A DNA stretch of 64,000 nt, taken from Thermodesulfatator atlanticus DSM 21156 (lineage in GTDB: Bacteria > Desulfobacterota > Thermodesulfobacteria > Thermodesulfobacteriales > Thermodesulfatatoraceae). The stretch covers positions 1-64,000 of the forward strand of contig NZ_ATXH01000006.1 in assembly GCF_000421585.1 (NCBI RefSeq). The letters run 5' to 3'. Shown here one piece after another: positions 27,384 through 35,324 of this stretch (positions are counted from its first letter, which is position 1; each line of letters starts with the position of its first letter). The translations under genes and the position numbers were made by a program. Under the pieces are notes generated by a model. The model did not search any database and was not told the DNA's origin. It saw only the letters and a program-made list of their open reading frames with translations.

Positions 27384-29267
27384 TTAAGAATCTATTTCAA
27401 GGACTTCGTGTATCTTTCGCAGGAGCTGAGAGAAAGAATAAGGCTTGGAGACAAAGGCTATGTTTTCTAATTTGCCATCAATGGGAATGCTGCCCTCAGG
27501 GTATCCTGAGGCCAGGATGATTTTGGTATCGGGGTAAAGTTCTTTTATTTTTTTGGCGAGTTTTTCGCCTCCCATTTTGGGCATGATGAGATCGGAAATT
27601 ACTAGGTCAAACTTCTTCTTGGTAAGTACTTCCAGGGCAGCAAGACCATCTGAGGCTGCTTCTACCTGGTAGCCTGAGCTTCTTAAAAGTTCTACAATGG
27701 GTTCACGAACAAGATCATCGTCTTCTACTACAAGAATGTTGTATTGCTTTTCTGTTTTAGAGAGAAAAGATTTTTCTTGTTTTTGTTCATAGGTTTTCTG
27801 AGTCCTCAAAGAGACGGGGAAATAAAGCTTAAAGGTAGTGCCCTTGCCTTTTTCCGTATAAACCGAAATGTGCCCGCCGTATTGCTTTACCAGGGAATAG
27901 ACCATAGCAAGACCAAGCCCTGTTCCCTTGCCTGGGGGCTTAGTGGTGAAAAAAGGCTCAAATATGTGGGGCAGTATTTCTTCCGGGATTCCAGTGCCCG
28001 AGTCGGTAATACTTAAAACGGCATAGATGCTATCTTGGTCGGGTTCATTAAAGGAAGAGACGTCTGCCTCTTTTATTTCGAGCTTGATGGTTAGTTCGCC
28101 TCCTTCTGGCATAGCATCGCGGGCGTTAACGACCAGGTTCATAATGATTTGCTGAAGATGGGTGTCGTCTATCTGGACATAGATTTCGCTCTCCGGTGAA
28201 AATACTTTGACTTCGATGTTTTCCCCTACTAATCTCTGCCAAAATTCGCGCATATCTTTAAGAAAGCGAGCTATATCCAGGATAGTGCTTTTCTGGGGAT
28301 GTTTACCACTAAATGTTAAAAGTTTCTGGGTAATGTTGCTGGTACGTTCTAAGGACAGTTTTATGTTTTCTATGATTTGTTCTATTTTTTCAGGGTTGTT
28401 TTTGTGGGCCTTCAAAAGATCAAGATAGCTTGTCATAGAAGTAAGTAGGTTGTTGAAATCGTGTGCCAACCCTCCAGCCAAGCGCCCTACCGCTTCCATT
28501 TTTTGAGCCTGGATAAGCTGTTCAGAAAGACGTTTTTCTCTGGTAATATCCCTTGCAACATTAAATATAATGTTTCCTTCTTCTGGTATATTGACGAGAA
28601 AGCAAGAGCTTTTAAGGAGCCTTTTCTCGCCGTCTTTGGTAATCCAGGAAAATTCTAAGTCTTCTTTCTCTTCTCCCTGGCATATTTGTTGACAGCACTT
28701 GAAGGCTTTTTCCCGTTCTTCAGGAGAAATAAGCTCAAAAACTTTGCGGCCAAAGAGTTCATGAGGAGGGTAGCCTAATATCTTTTCTGAGGCCTTATTG
28801 GCAAGAAGTATTTCTCCGGTATGAGGTTCAATTCCTAGAATCATTAAAGGGGCTCTGTTCCAGATGGTTTCAAATAAAAGGCGATGTCTTTCCCCACGTT
28901 TTTCAGCAAGCGTTTTCTCGTGTACGTCTATCACGATGCAAAACATGCCTTTACGGCCATCCGGAAGTTCTATAGGGGTGTTTACCACACTGTACCAGCG
29001 ATTATCTAAAGGGCTTTTGTGTTCCCAGGTGTGGGTACCACCTTTGGCAAGGACTTCTTCAAGAGGGCAGAAAGAACAAGGTCTATCTAGGTTGTGGAAG
29101 GCTTTATAACAATAGTGCCCGACAGGATTATAACCCGTGCGCTCAACTAGCGGTTTATTGGCAAAAAGGACTTTTCTCTCAGGGGCTATAATGGTTAAAA
29201 AGCCGTGGAAATATTCCAAAAAACTTTCTAAAAGTTTCTCTTTATCGACAAAAGGAAATTGTGACAT
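27384..29267 (-). CDS. Hybrid sensor histidine kinase (PAS-PAS-HisKA-HATPase-REC)
   Basis: A 627-residue soluble kinase. The first PAS domain (about 10-120) contains a cysteine motif, [17 protein letters not shown], that could bind metal or sense redox. The second PAS is at about 130-245. The phospho-accepting histidine is H269 in GGLAHDFNN; the N box has N381 ([10 protein letters not shown]), G1 is TDSGTGI, and G2 is GKGTGLGL. The C-terminal receiver (509-625) has the DDD pocket and D559. There is no membrane segment and no DNA-binding output, so it must signal to another protein. No partner regulator is adjacent. Confidence 0.92.
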   Translation of the reverse strand: MSQFPFVDKEKLLESFLEYFHGFLTIIAPERKVLFANKPLVERTGYNPVGHYCYKAFHNLDRPCSFCPLEEVLAKGGTHTWEHKSPLDNRWYSVVNTPIELPDGRKGMFCIVIDVHEKTLAEKRGERHRLLFETIWNRAPLMILGIEPHTGEILLANKASEKILGYPPHELFGRKVFELISPEEREKAFKCCQQICQGEEKEDLEFSWITKDGEKRLLKSSCFLVNIPEEGNIIFNVARDITREKRLSEQLIQAQKMEAVGRLAGGLAHDFNNLLTSMTSYLDLLKAHKNNPEKIEQIIENIKLSLERTSNITQKLLTFSGKHPQKSTILDIARFLKDMREFWQRLVGENIEVKVFSPESEIYVQIDDTHLQQIIMNLVVNARDAMPEGGELTIKLEIKEADVSSFNEPDQDSIYAVLSITDSGTGIPEEILPHIFEPFFTTKPPGKGTGLGLAMVYSLVKQYGGHISVYTEKGKGTTFKLYFPVSLRTQKTYEQKQEKSFLSKTEKQYNILVVEDDDLVREPIVELLRSSGYQVEAASDGLAALEVLTKKKFDLVISDLIMPKMGGEKLAKKIKELYPDTKIILASGYPEGSIPIDGKLENIAFVSKPYSFSQLLRKIHEVLEIDS

Positions 29268-29333
29268 TTTCTATGCTCTTTAGCGACAGTTTCTTTAAAA
29301 AAGAATCGTTATTTTGGGCAATATTCATTAAAT

Positions 29334-30368
29334 TTAAATTGGCCAGGATTTAGGTACAAAATATTTTTCAAAAAGTGCCAGGGCGTAGCGGTCTGTCATC
29401 CCGGCGATAAAGTCACAAACCTTTTGATGTAAGGGGGTTTCTTCCTGGTAAATGTTTTCTTTGTCCCAGGGAATTTCGTTTTCTAAAAAGTAGAAATAGA
29501 GCTCTTTGAGGAGTTTTTTGGCCTTTAAAAACTCGTTATAAACGATAGGCGCTTCATACACTCGCTCAAAGAGAAATGCACGCAGCATTTCCATGGCATA
29601 TATGATATTTTCAGACAGATGTAGTTTTCCGTCGGAAGCTTTCAACGTGGCATAAATTAACTCTTTTACCATGGTGTTAATACGCTCTGAATGCTTCTCT
29701 CCGAGGATTTTTAAGCAGTCTCTCGGGATATCTCTTTCTTTGATTACGCCTCCTCTTAAAGCGTCATCTAGATCGTGGTTCAGATAGGCGATGATATCTG
29801 CCACGCGTACCAGCTGGCCTTCGAGGGTTTTAGCAAGTTTTGAAGTGTCATCTGGAAGAATAGGCCCCTTGCCTTTGGAATGTTTAAGTATTCCGTCACG
29901 TACTTCCCATGTCAGGTTAAGTCCTTGGCCATTTTTTTCGAGGAAATCTACCACCCTTAAACTCTGTTCGTAATGCCTGAAACCTTCTGGATGAAGTTCG
30001 TTAAGAATTGCTTCTCCTGCATGGCCAAAGGGGGTATGGCCGAGGTCATGGCCCAGGGCAATGGCTTCGGTCAAGTCTTCGTTTAGCCGAAGGGCTTTGG
30101 CCATAGTGCGGGCGATTTGGGCTACTTCAAGGGTGTGGGTCAAACGGGTACGGTAATGGTCTCCACCAGGAGACAAAAAGACCTGGGTTTTGTGTTTCAA
30201 GCGTCTGAAGGACTTTGAATGTATGATGCGATCTCGATCCCGTTGAAAGGCGGTGCGTAAGGGGCATTCGTCTTCTTTTCTTAAGCGTCCGCGGGTTTGA
30301 GAAGATTTTGCCGCCCAGGGAGATAATATCTTTTCTTCAATTTCTTCAAGTTCTCGGCGAATGGTCAT
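29334..30368 (-). CDS. dgt: dGTP triphosphohydrolase-like protein (HD domain)
   Basis: A 344-residue HD-superfamily protein of the bacterial dGTPase type, hydrolysing dNTPs to nucleoside and triphosphate. Signatures are [24 protein letters not shown], then [20 protein letters not shown] (metal His), [14 protein letters not shown] (the HD pair) and [19 protein letters not shown] (metal Asp). Length and N-terminal ETR-type motifs match the dGTPase-like family whose substrate may be any dNTP. It is separated by 66 bp from the kinase and faces the same way. Confidence 0.93.
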   Translation of the reverse strand: MTIRRELEEIEEKILSPWAAKSSQTRGRLRKEDECPLRTAFQRDRDRIIHSKSFRRLKHKTQVFLSPGGDHYRTRLTHTLEVAQIARTMAKALRLNEDLTEAIALGHDLGHTPFGHAGEAILNELHPEGFRHYEQSLRVVDFLEKNGQGLNLTWEVRDGILKHSKGKGPILPDDTSKLAKTLEGQLVRVADIIAYLNHDLDDALRGGVIKERDIPRDCLKILGEKHSERINTMVKELIYATLKASDGKLHLSENIIYAMEMLRAFLFERVYEAPIVYNEFLKAKKLLKELYFYFLENEIPWDKENIYQEETPLHQKVCDFIAGMTDRYALALFEKYFVPKSWPI

Positions 30369-30464
30369 GTTTTTTGTTTAGGTCTATTTTTCCAATAAGA
30401 AACTTTTTATTCAACAAAGGCCATTGCTCTGCTACGTAGTTTCCGCGAGATATCTTCCCATAAC

Positions 30465-30571
30465 TGTCATTGCGAGGCAAGTTTAGCTTGCCTCGATGAT
30501 CTTACGGGATTGCTTCGGTCGCTTAGAACCATCTGTGGATTCTTCAGGCACTTCGTGCCCTCAGAATGACA
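30465..30571. repeat. MITE-like dispersed repeat with terminal inverted repeats
   Basis: A 107-bp non-coding unit in a 289-bp gap between dgt and queA. The ends are imperfect inverted repeats: TGTCATTGCGAGG (30465-30477) against CCTCAGAATGACA (30559-30571). Inside are a hairpin GAGGCAAG/CTTGCCTC (30474-30494) and a second, GGCAC-TTC-GTGCC (30547-30559). The TGTCATTGCGAGG...GCTTCGG type of element is common in deltaproteobacteria and Nitrospirae. Degenerate relatives occur near 22080-22130 and 43180-43215. Confidence 0.75.
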
Positions 30572-30657
30572 CAGAAGAGGGTGCTTTCTTGTAAATGGCA
30601 AAGATGGGGATATATTTCAATGATGTGAAAAACACGGTGGTTGTAAATTTAAAGCTT

Positions 30658-31713
30658 TCACAAGATTAGCATGGCGTCTCCGTAGGAGAAAAAGCGATAT
30701 TTTCTTTCAATGGCTTCCTGGTAAGCTTTTTTGATTAAATCGAGCCCGGCAAAGGCTGAGACCAAAATAAAAAGGCTTGATTTGGGAAGGTGAAAATTAG
30801 TTATCAGGTGATCTACGACTTTAAATTTAAACCCCGGATAGATATAAAGATCACACCAGGAAGAAGTAGGTTCTACCTTTCCTGTTTTTAGGGCGGAAAA
30901 CTCAAGGGTGCGCACAGTGGTAGTGCCTACAGCAAAAATACTTTTTCCTTCATCTTTGGCCCGGTTAATTTTTTCAGCTACTTCCCGGGACACCTCAACG
31001 TATTCTTCGTGGATCTTGTGCTTGCGGATATCTTTTACTTTTACCGGGGCAAAGGTCCCGTATCCCACATGGAGGGTGATGGAAAGCAATTGCACGCCTT
31101 TTTCTTGCAATTTTTTCAGTAGTGTCTGAGTAAAGTGAAAGCCTGCCGTAGGGGCAGCTACTGCGCCGGGCTTTCTGGCATAAACTGTTTGGTACCGAAA
31201 AAGATCTTCTTCTTTGGGGCTGCGTTTAATATACGGCGGAAGGGGCACACGCCCTATCTCATATATGAGTTTTAAAGGATCGTCTACATTCACAAAAGAA
31301 AGAAGGATCTTACCTTCGCCGAGGGTTTCCCTGACAATTCCTTCGAGGCCTTTTTCAAATTTAAGTCTTGTCCCTCTGCGAAGTCTTTTGCCGCGGTAAA
31401 GAGCAGGTACGGGTTTTTCTTTTTCAGGGAGCCTTAAAAGTAAGATTTCTACCTGCCCTCCGGTTTCTTTTCTAGCGTAAAGCCTTGCTGGGAAAACTTT
31501 TGTGTCATTTACAATTAGAAGATCACTAGCTTTGAAATATTTTTCTATTTCTGCAAATTTTTCGTGATGGGTGACTTTTTTATTTTTGCGGTCTAGCACT
31601 AAAAGACGGCTTTCTTCGCGCTTTTGGCTGGGATATTGCGCAATGAGTTCTTCTGGAAGTTCGTATTGGTAAGTTTCAAGGTCAAATATTTCGGGAATTT
31701 TTTCTTCCGCCAT
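30658..31713 (-). CDS. queA: S-adenosylmethionine:tRNA ribosyltransferase-isomerase
   Basis: Adds the cyclopentene-diol precursor (epoxyqueuosine) to 7-aminomethyl-7-deazaguanine at position 34 of GUN tRNAs. The 351 residues show YELPEELIAQYPSQKREESRLLV near the N terminus, VNDTKVFPARLYARKETGG, AAPTAGFHFTQTL, HVGYGTFAPVK and ITNFHLPKSSLFILVSAFAG. The start ATG overlaps the glnE stop by one base (TAATG). queE and queD for the precursor are at 45152-46181, so the queuosine pathway is split across the window. Confidence 0.97.
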   Translation of the reverse strand: MAEEKIPEIFDLETYQYELPEELIAQYPSQKREESRLLVLDRKNKKVTHHEKFAEIEKYFKASDLLIVNDTKVFPARLYARKETGGQVEILLLRLPEKEKPVPALYRGKRLRRGTRLKFEKGLEGIVRETLGEGKILLSFVNVDDPLKLIYEIGRVPLPPYIKRSPKEEDLFRYQTVYARKPGAVAAPTAGFHFTQTLLKKLQEKGVQLLSITLHVGYGTFAPVKVKDIRKHKIHEEYVEVSREVAEKINRAKDEGKSIFAVGTTTVRTLEFSALKTGKVEPTSSWCDLYIYPGFKFKVVDHLITNFHLPKSSLFILVSAFAGLDLIKKAYQEAIERKYRFFSYGDAMLIL

Positions 31714-34448
31714 TATGCCAGGAGTTTTTCAAATATTTTTCTGTTTTCTTCAAAAGAGGTGTTGAGTCTATCCCAGATATCTTTGCCTAGATAGGACTTA
31801 AGGCCTTTTATCTCTTCCGGGAGGTATTCTTTTTCTTCTCCTGGTTTGTCAAACACTAAAATAAGAAGCTGTTCAAGTCGCCTAAGGAAAAGGTAGTTAT
31901 TTTTCAGTTTTTCAGCGAGAGCATTATCAAGGAGGTTGCTCCCAGCAAGCTTATCAAGGGCTTTTACCGTACTTTCTTCCCAGATATCTTGAGCGATGTT
32001 TTTTAAGACAAGCCACTGAACGATAAATTCAATGTCAGCAAGGCCGCCGCGGCCAACCTTTAAGTTAACAAGGCCTTTTTTAGTGCGCTCTTTTTCCATT
32101 TTAAAACGCATGTTTCTTAGCTCTTCCGCCTCTTTGGGGCCAAAATTAAAAGAGCTCAGGAGCTCTTTGATTTCCTGCACTACTTTTTGGCCTAATTCTT
32201 CGTTTCCCGCAACTGGTCTTAAACGCAAAAGGGCCAGCTTCTCCCAAAGGCCTGAATCTTTGGCGTGATAGGTTAAAAAGCCTTTTAAAGTGGTCACCAG
32301 GGGGCCCTTGCGGCCTTCAGGTCTTAGCCTGGTATCTACCTGGTAGCCAGGGCCTTCGGGAAGGGGAACCGTGAGAAAGTGAATAAATTGCTGGGCCACT
32401 TTGGTTGCAGAGACAATGTCTTCGTCTTTGCTGGTTATGAAGACCATGTCAAGGTCTGAGCGGTAGCCAAGCTCTTTGCCCCCGAGCTTCCCGAGCCCAA
32501 GGACTGTCAAAAGCGACTCTTCTTGGTTTCGTTCCCGCAAAGCAGGATTAAGGGTCTCTTTAAGTATCCCTTCGGCAAGGTTGCTCAGTCTGGTAAGCAA
32601 AGTTAGAAGATCGAGTTTTTGGTTTAAGTCAAGGTATCCCAGGCGGAAAAGTTCTTCGTTTTTGGCCATGCGTAGCATCCCCAGGGCTTCTTCAAGATTT
32701 GAAGAAGGGCTTGCCTGCGGGATGCAAAAACTATCTTCTAGTTTGAAAAGGGCTTCTGCGGCCCCTGGAGCTTCGCGCAAAAGATTGGTCAAAAAATTAC
32801 TCTTTTCAAAAACAAAAAGAAGTTCTTTTATTTTTTCAGGTTCGTGTTTTAAGGCGTAATAAAAAGAAAGGCGTCCGCCAAGCCGTTCTACAAATGCCAG
32901 AAATTTCGCCAGAACTTCTCCGGAATTTTCAAATTCTTGCAAATATTTGAAGGTTTCAACCAAAATTTCCTTTAGCAGAGAGATCCTGCGTCTGCCAAGC
33001 GGCCCTTTAACCGAAAGAATATGTTTAACTTCTTCTAAGAGATGAACAGGAATTTTTAATAAGTCAGCTATTTCTTGGGTCCTTCTTTCTCCATCCAAAA
33101 GAGCTTCTATCAGTTCGTTAATGTCTTGAGTTTTTCTGGTTTCTTGAGGCTCAAGAAGCGAAGAAAAGATTAGTTCTGAGCGCTTTCTTATTTTGTTAAG
33201 GTCTGCGAGAAAATCATCTTTTGCCCTGTGCCCAGCGTAGCCTAAACTTTTAGCTAGGCGTTCAAGGGCAGCTTCTTCCTGGGGAAGGGTATAAGTCTGC
33301 CTAAAATGGACTGTTTGTATGCGATGTTCTACCTGTCTTAAAAAGACGTAAGCGTTTTTTAAAAACTTGGCTTCTTCTTCTGGGACTATTCCGTGCTGAG
33401 CAAGCTTGTTAATGGCCCATAAGGTGTTGCGGGTGCGAAGATCCGGGATTTTTCCACCAAAGACCATCTGAAGGGTTTGACAGAAAAACTCAATTGAACG
33501 GATACCTCCTGGGCCTATTTTTATGTTCTTTTCAGCACCGCTTTTGCGAGCTTCTGCTTCAATGCGTTTTTTTAAATCTTTTATGTGTTCAAGATAGCCA
33601 AAATCAAGGAAATGAGGATATATGACCGGACGCAAATTTCTTAAGAAAGCTTTTCCCATATGAATATTTCCGGCAACAGGGCGTGCTTTTACCAGGGCCA
33701 AACGCTCAAAGGGATGCGATTGATAAAAATAATAATTAAGTCCTGCTTTGGCCGAACACACAAGCTCACCGTCTTTACCTCCTGGGCGCAGACCAAGGTC
33801 CACCCGGAATACCCGTTCGCTTTCGATGAGGGAATCCATCAGACGGGTAATTTCTCTGGCAAGGGAAATGTATCTTTCTTTTTCGTTTAAAGGAGCATGG
33901 TAAAAATAAATAATATCAATATCTGAGCTGTAGTTTAGTTCACGGGCGCCGAATTTGCCCATCCCAAGGACAAAAAACCGCTCACGCATTTCTCTTGGAA
34001 ATAGATTTTCCGTAAGCCAAACAAGAGAGGCATTTAAAGTGGCTTCTGCCAGGGCTGTGATAGAAGAAACCGAACGGAGAAAAGATCTTCCTAAAAAATC
34101 TAAAGCCAGAATTTTGATAAATTCCCTTTGTTTAAACCAGCGAAGGAGCCTGGCAAATTCTTTCCAATCTTTGATGGCCGCGGCTTTTTTTAAGATTTCC
34201 TTTAAAAGGGCTTGCTTTCCTGAAGGGTTAGGGATTTTTTCTTTCAAAAATAGTAAAACAAATTCTTCGCGACGTGTAAGAAGGCTTGTTATGTAAGGAG
34301 AAAAACCGACAAGAGAGGACAGAGCAAAAAAATTCTCCCCTGAGAGTTTGTCCCAGGGGAGATGAGGGTGCGCATCTTTTAGCCTTTCAAGGTTTTGTCG
34401 GGACCAATCTTCGTCTGGGATCTCCCGACATTTAAAACTATCCCGCAC
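31713..34448 (-). CDS. glnE: Glutamine synthetase adenylyltransferase / deadenylase (GlnE)
   Basis: Controls glutamine synthetase by attaching or removing AMP in response to PII and glutamine. The 911 residues contain the two nucleotidyltransferase halves: the N-terminal deadenylase with LGMGKFGARELNYSSDIDI (161-179), and the C-terminal adenylylase with LGLGKLGGKELGYRSDLDM (about residue 650). Both DxD pairs are present, so both activities are expected. The start is GTG 34448 with a weak ribosome site, overlapping ccsB by 11 bp. glnA and glnB are not in the window. Confidence 0.95.
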   Translation of the reverse strand: MRDSFKCREIPDEDWSRQNLERLKDAHPHLPWDKLSGENFFALSSLVGFSPYITSLLTRREEFVLLFLKEKIPNPSGKQALLKEILKKAAAIKDWKEFARLLRWFKQREFIKILALDFLGRSFLRSVSSITALAEATLNASLVWLTENLFPREMRERFFVLGMGKFGARELNYSSDIDIIYFYHAPLNEKERYISLAREITRLMDSLIESERVFRVDLGLRPGGKDGELVCSAKAGLNYYFYQSHPFERLALVKARPVAGNIHMGKAFLRNLRPVIYPHFLDFGYLEHIKDLKKRIEAEARKSGAEKNIKIGPGGIRSIEFFCQTLQMVFGGKIPDLRTRNTLWAINKLAQHGIVPEEEAKFLKNAYVFLRQVEHRIQTVHFRQTYTLPQEEAALERLAKSLGYAGHRAKDDFLADLNKIRKRSELIFSSLLEPQETRKTQDINELIEALLDGERRTQEIADLLKIPVHLLEEVKHILSVKGPLGRRRISLLKEILVETFKYLQEFENSGEVLAKFLAFVERLGGRLSFYYALKHEPEKIKELLFVFEKSNFLTNLLREAPGAAEALFKLEDSFCIPQASPSSNLEEALGMLRMAKNEELFRLGYLDLNQKLDLLTLLTRLSNLAEGILKETLNPALRERNQEESLLTVLGLGKLGGKELGYRSDLDMVFITSKDEDIVSATKVAQQFIHFLTVPLPEGPGYQVDTRLRPEGRKGPLVTTLKGFLTYHAKDSGLWEKLALLRLRPVAGNEELGQKVVQEIKELLSSFNFGPKEAEELRNMRFKMEKERTKKGLVNLKVGRGGLADIEFIVQWLVLKNIAQDIWEESTVKALDKLAGSNLLDNALAEKLKNNYLFLRRLEQLLILVFDKPGEEKEYLPEEIKGLKSYLGKDIWDRLNTSFEENRKIFEKLLA

Positions 34449-35271
34449 CGTAGCTGTGTAATCCAGATAGTAAGAAATTCACACCGAAATAAGTGAAGAG
34501 CACCGAAGCAAAGCCAATGATGGAAAGGAAGGCTATTTTCGTGCCGCTCCAGCCGCGCATAAGCCTGGCATGAATAGCTGCGGCGTAAACAAACCAGGTT
34601 ATCAGGGACCAGGTCTCTTTGGGGTCCCAGCTCCAGTAACTACCCCAGGCCTGTTCTGCCCAAACTGCACCAGTGATAATCCCTACCGTGAGCCAGAAGA
34701 AACCAAAAAGAATTGTTTTATAAATGAGGTCATCAAGGCTTCTAAGGTCCGGCAAGTGAGCCCATATGCCTTGGTCACTTTTGGCGCGAGAGCGCAAAAG
34801 ATACATGATGCCCAGCCCACAAGCCACGGTAAAAGCGGCATATCCCAAAAAGCAGGTGACCACGTGCACGGTGAGCCAGTTACTTTGGAGGGCTGGAATA
34901 AGGGGTTGGATCTCCTGGTCAGTGGAAAAAGAGGCATAAGCCATGCTTAAAAAGGCAAAAGGCATAACAAAAGCGCCGATAATGCGATTTTTTAGTTTAA
35001 ATTCAAGAAAAAGGTAAACTGCTACGATTGACCAGCCGAAGAATATTAAAGATTCATATAAGTTGGTAAGGGGGATGCGGCCAAAGCCAAGTTGGTGGGA
35101 TTCCCACCAGCGCATAAAAAAGCCGAGAGTGTGGAGCGCAAGGCCTCCTGCTGCGGTGGCTGTGCCTATGAGGCCGCATTTTCGCCAGCCAAAAATCCAG
35201 TTAAGCAGGTAAAAAATAGCCGCTGCTAAATAAAGAAACGTGGCGATGCTGAGAAGGAGTGAACTAGTCAT
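34438..35271 (-). CDS. ccsB: Cytochrome c biogenesis protein CcsB/CcsA-type (haem handling)
   Basis: A System II component that presents haem for attachment to apocytochromes c. The 277-residue, eight-helix protein carries the WWD motif WGSYWSWDPKETWSLITW near residues 210-227 and conserved periplasmic histidines (HVVTCFLGY, HARLMRGW). The ATG at 35271 is chosen because GAGGTG lies a few bases upstream; the GTG at 35277 overlaps that site. The System II partner (ResB-like) is not adjacent. Its presence indicates c-type cytochromes, as expected for a sulfate reducer. Confidence 0.9.
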   Translation of the reverse strand: MTSSLLLSIATFLYLAAAIFYLLNWIFGWRKCGLIGTATAAGGLALHTLGFFMRWWESHQLGFGRIPLTNLYESLIFFGWSIVAVYLFLEFKLKNRIIGAFVMPFAFLSMAYASFSTDQEIQPLIPALQSNWLTVHVVTCFLGYAAFTVACGLGIMYLLRSRAKSDQGIWAHLPDLRSLDDLIYKTILFGFFWLTVGIITGAVWAEQAWGSYWSWDPKETWSLITWFVYAAAIHARLMRGWSGTKIAFLSIIGFASVLFTYFGVNFLLSGLHSYGAG

Positions 35272-35285
35272 AAGCACCTCACTTG

Positions 35286-35315
35286 TTGGACTTAGTGCTA
35301 ATTTAGAATTAATCT
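35286..35315 (+). promoter_or_regulatory. Promoter of the hybrid kinase at 35325, close to the start codon
   Basis: TTGGAC (35286-35291), 18 bp, TAATCT (35310-35315). The ATG at 35325 follows only 9 nt after the -10 box and has no ribosome site, predicting a leaderless mRNA. Confidence 0.4.
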
Positions 35316-35324
35316 AAAAATTGT

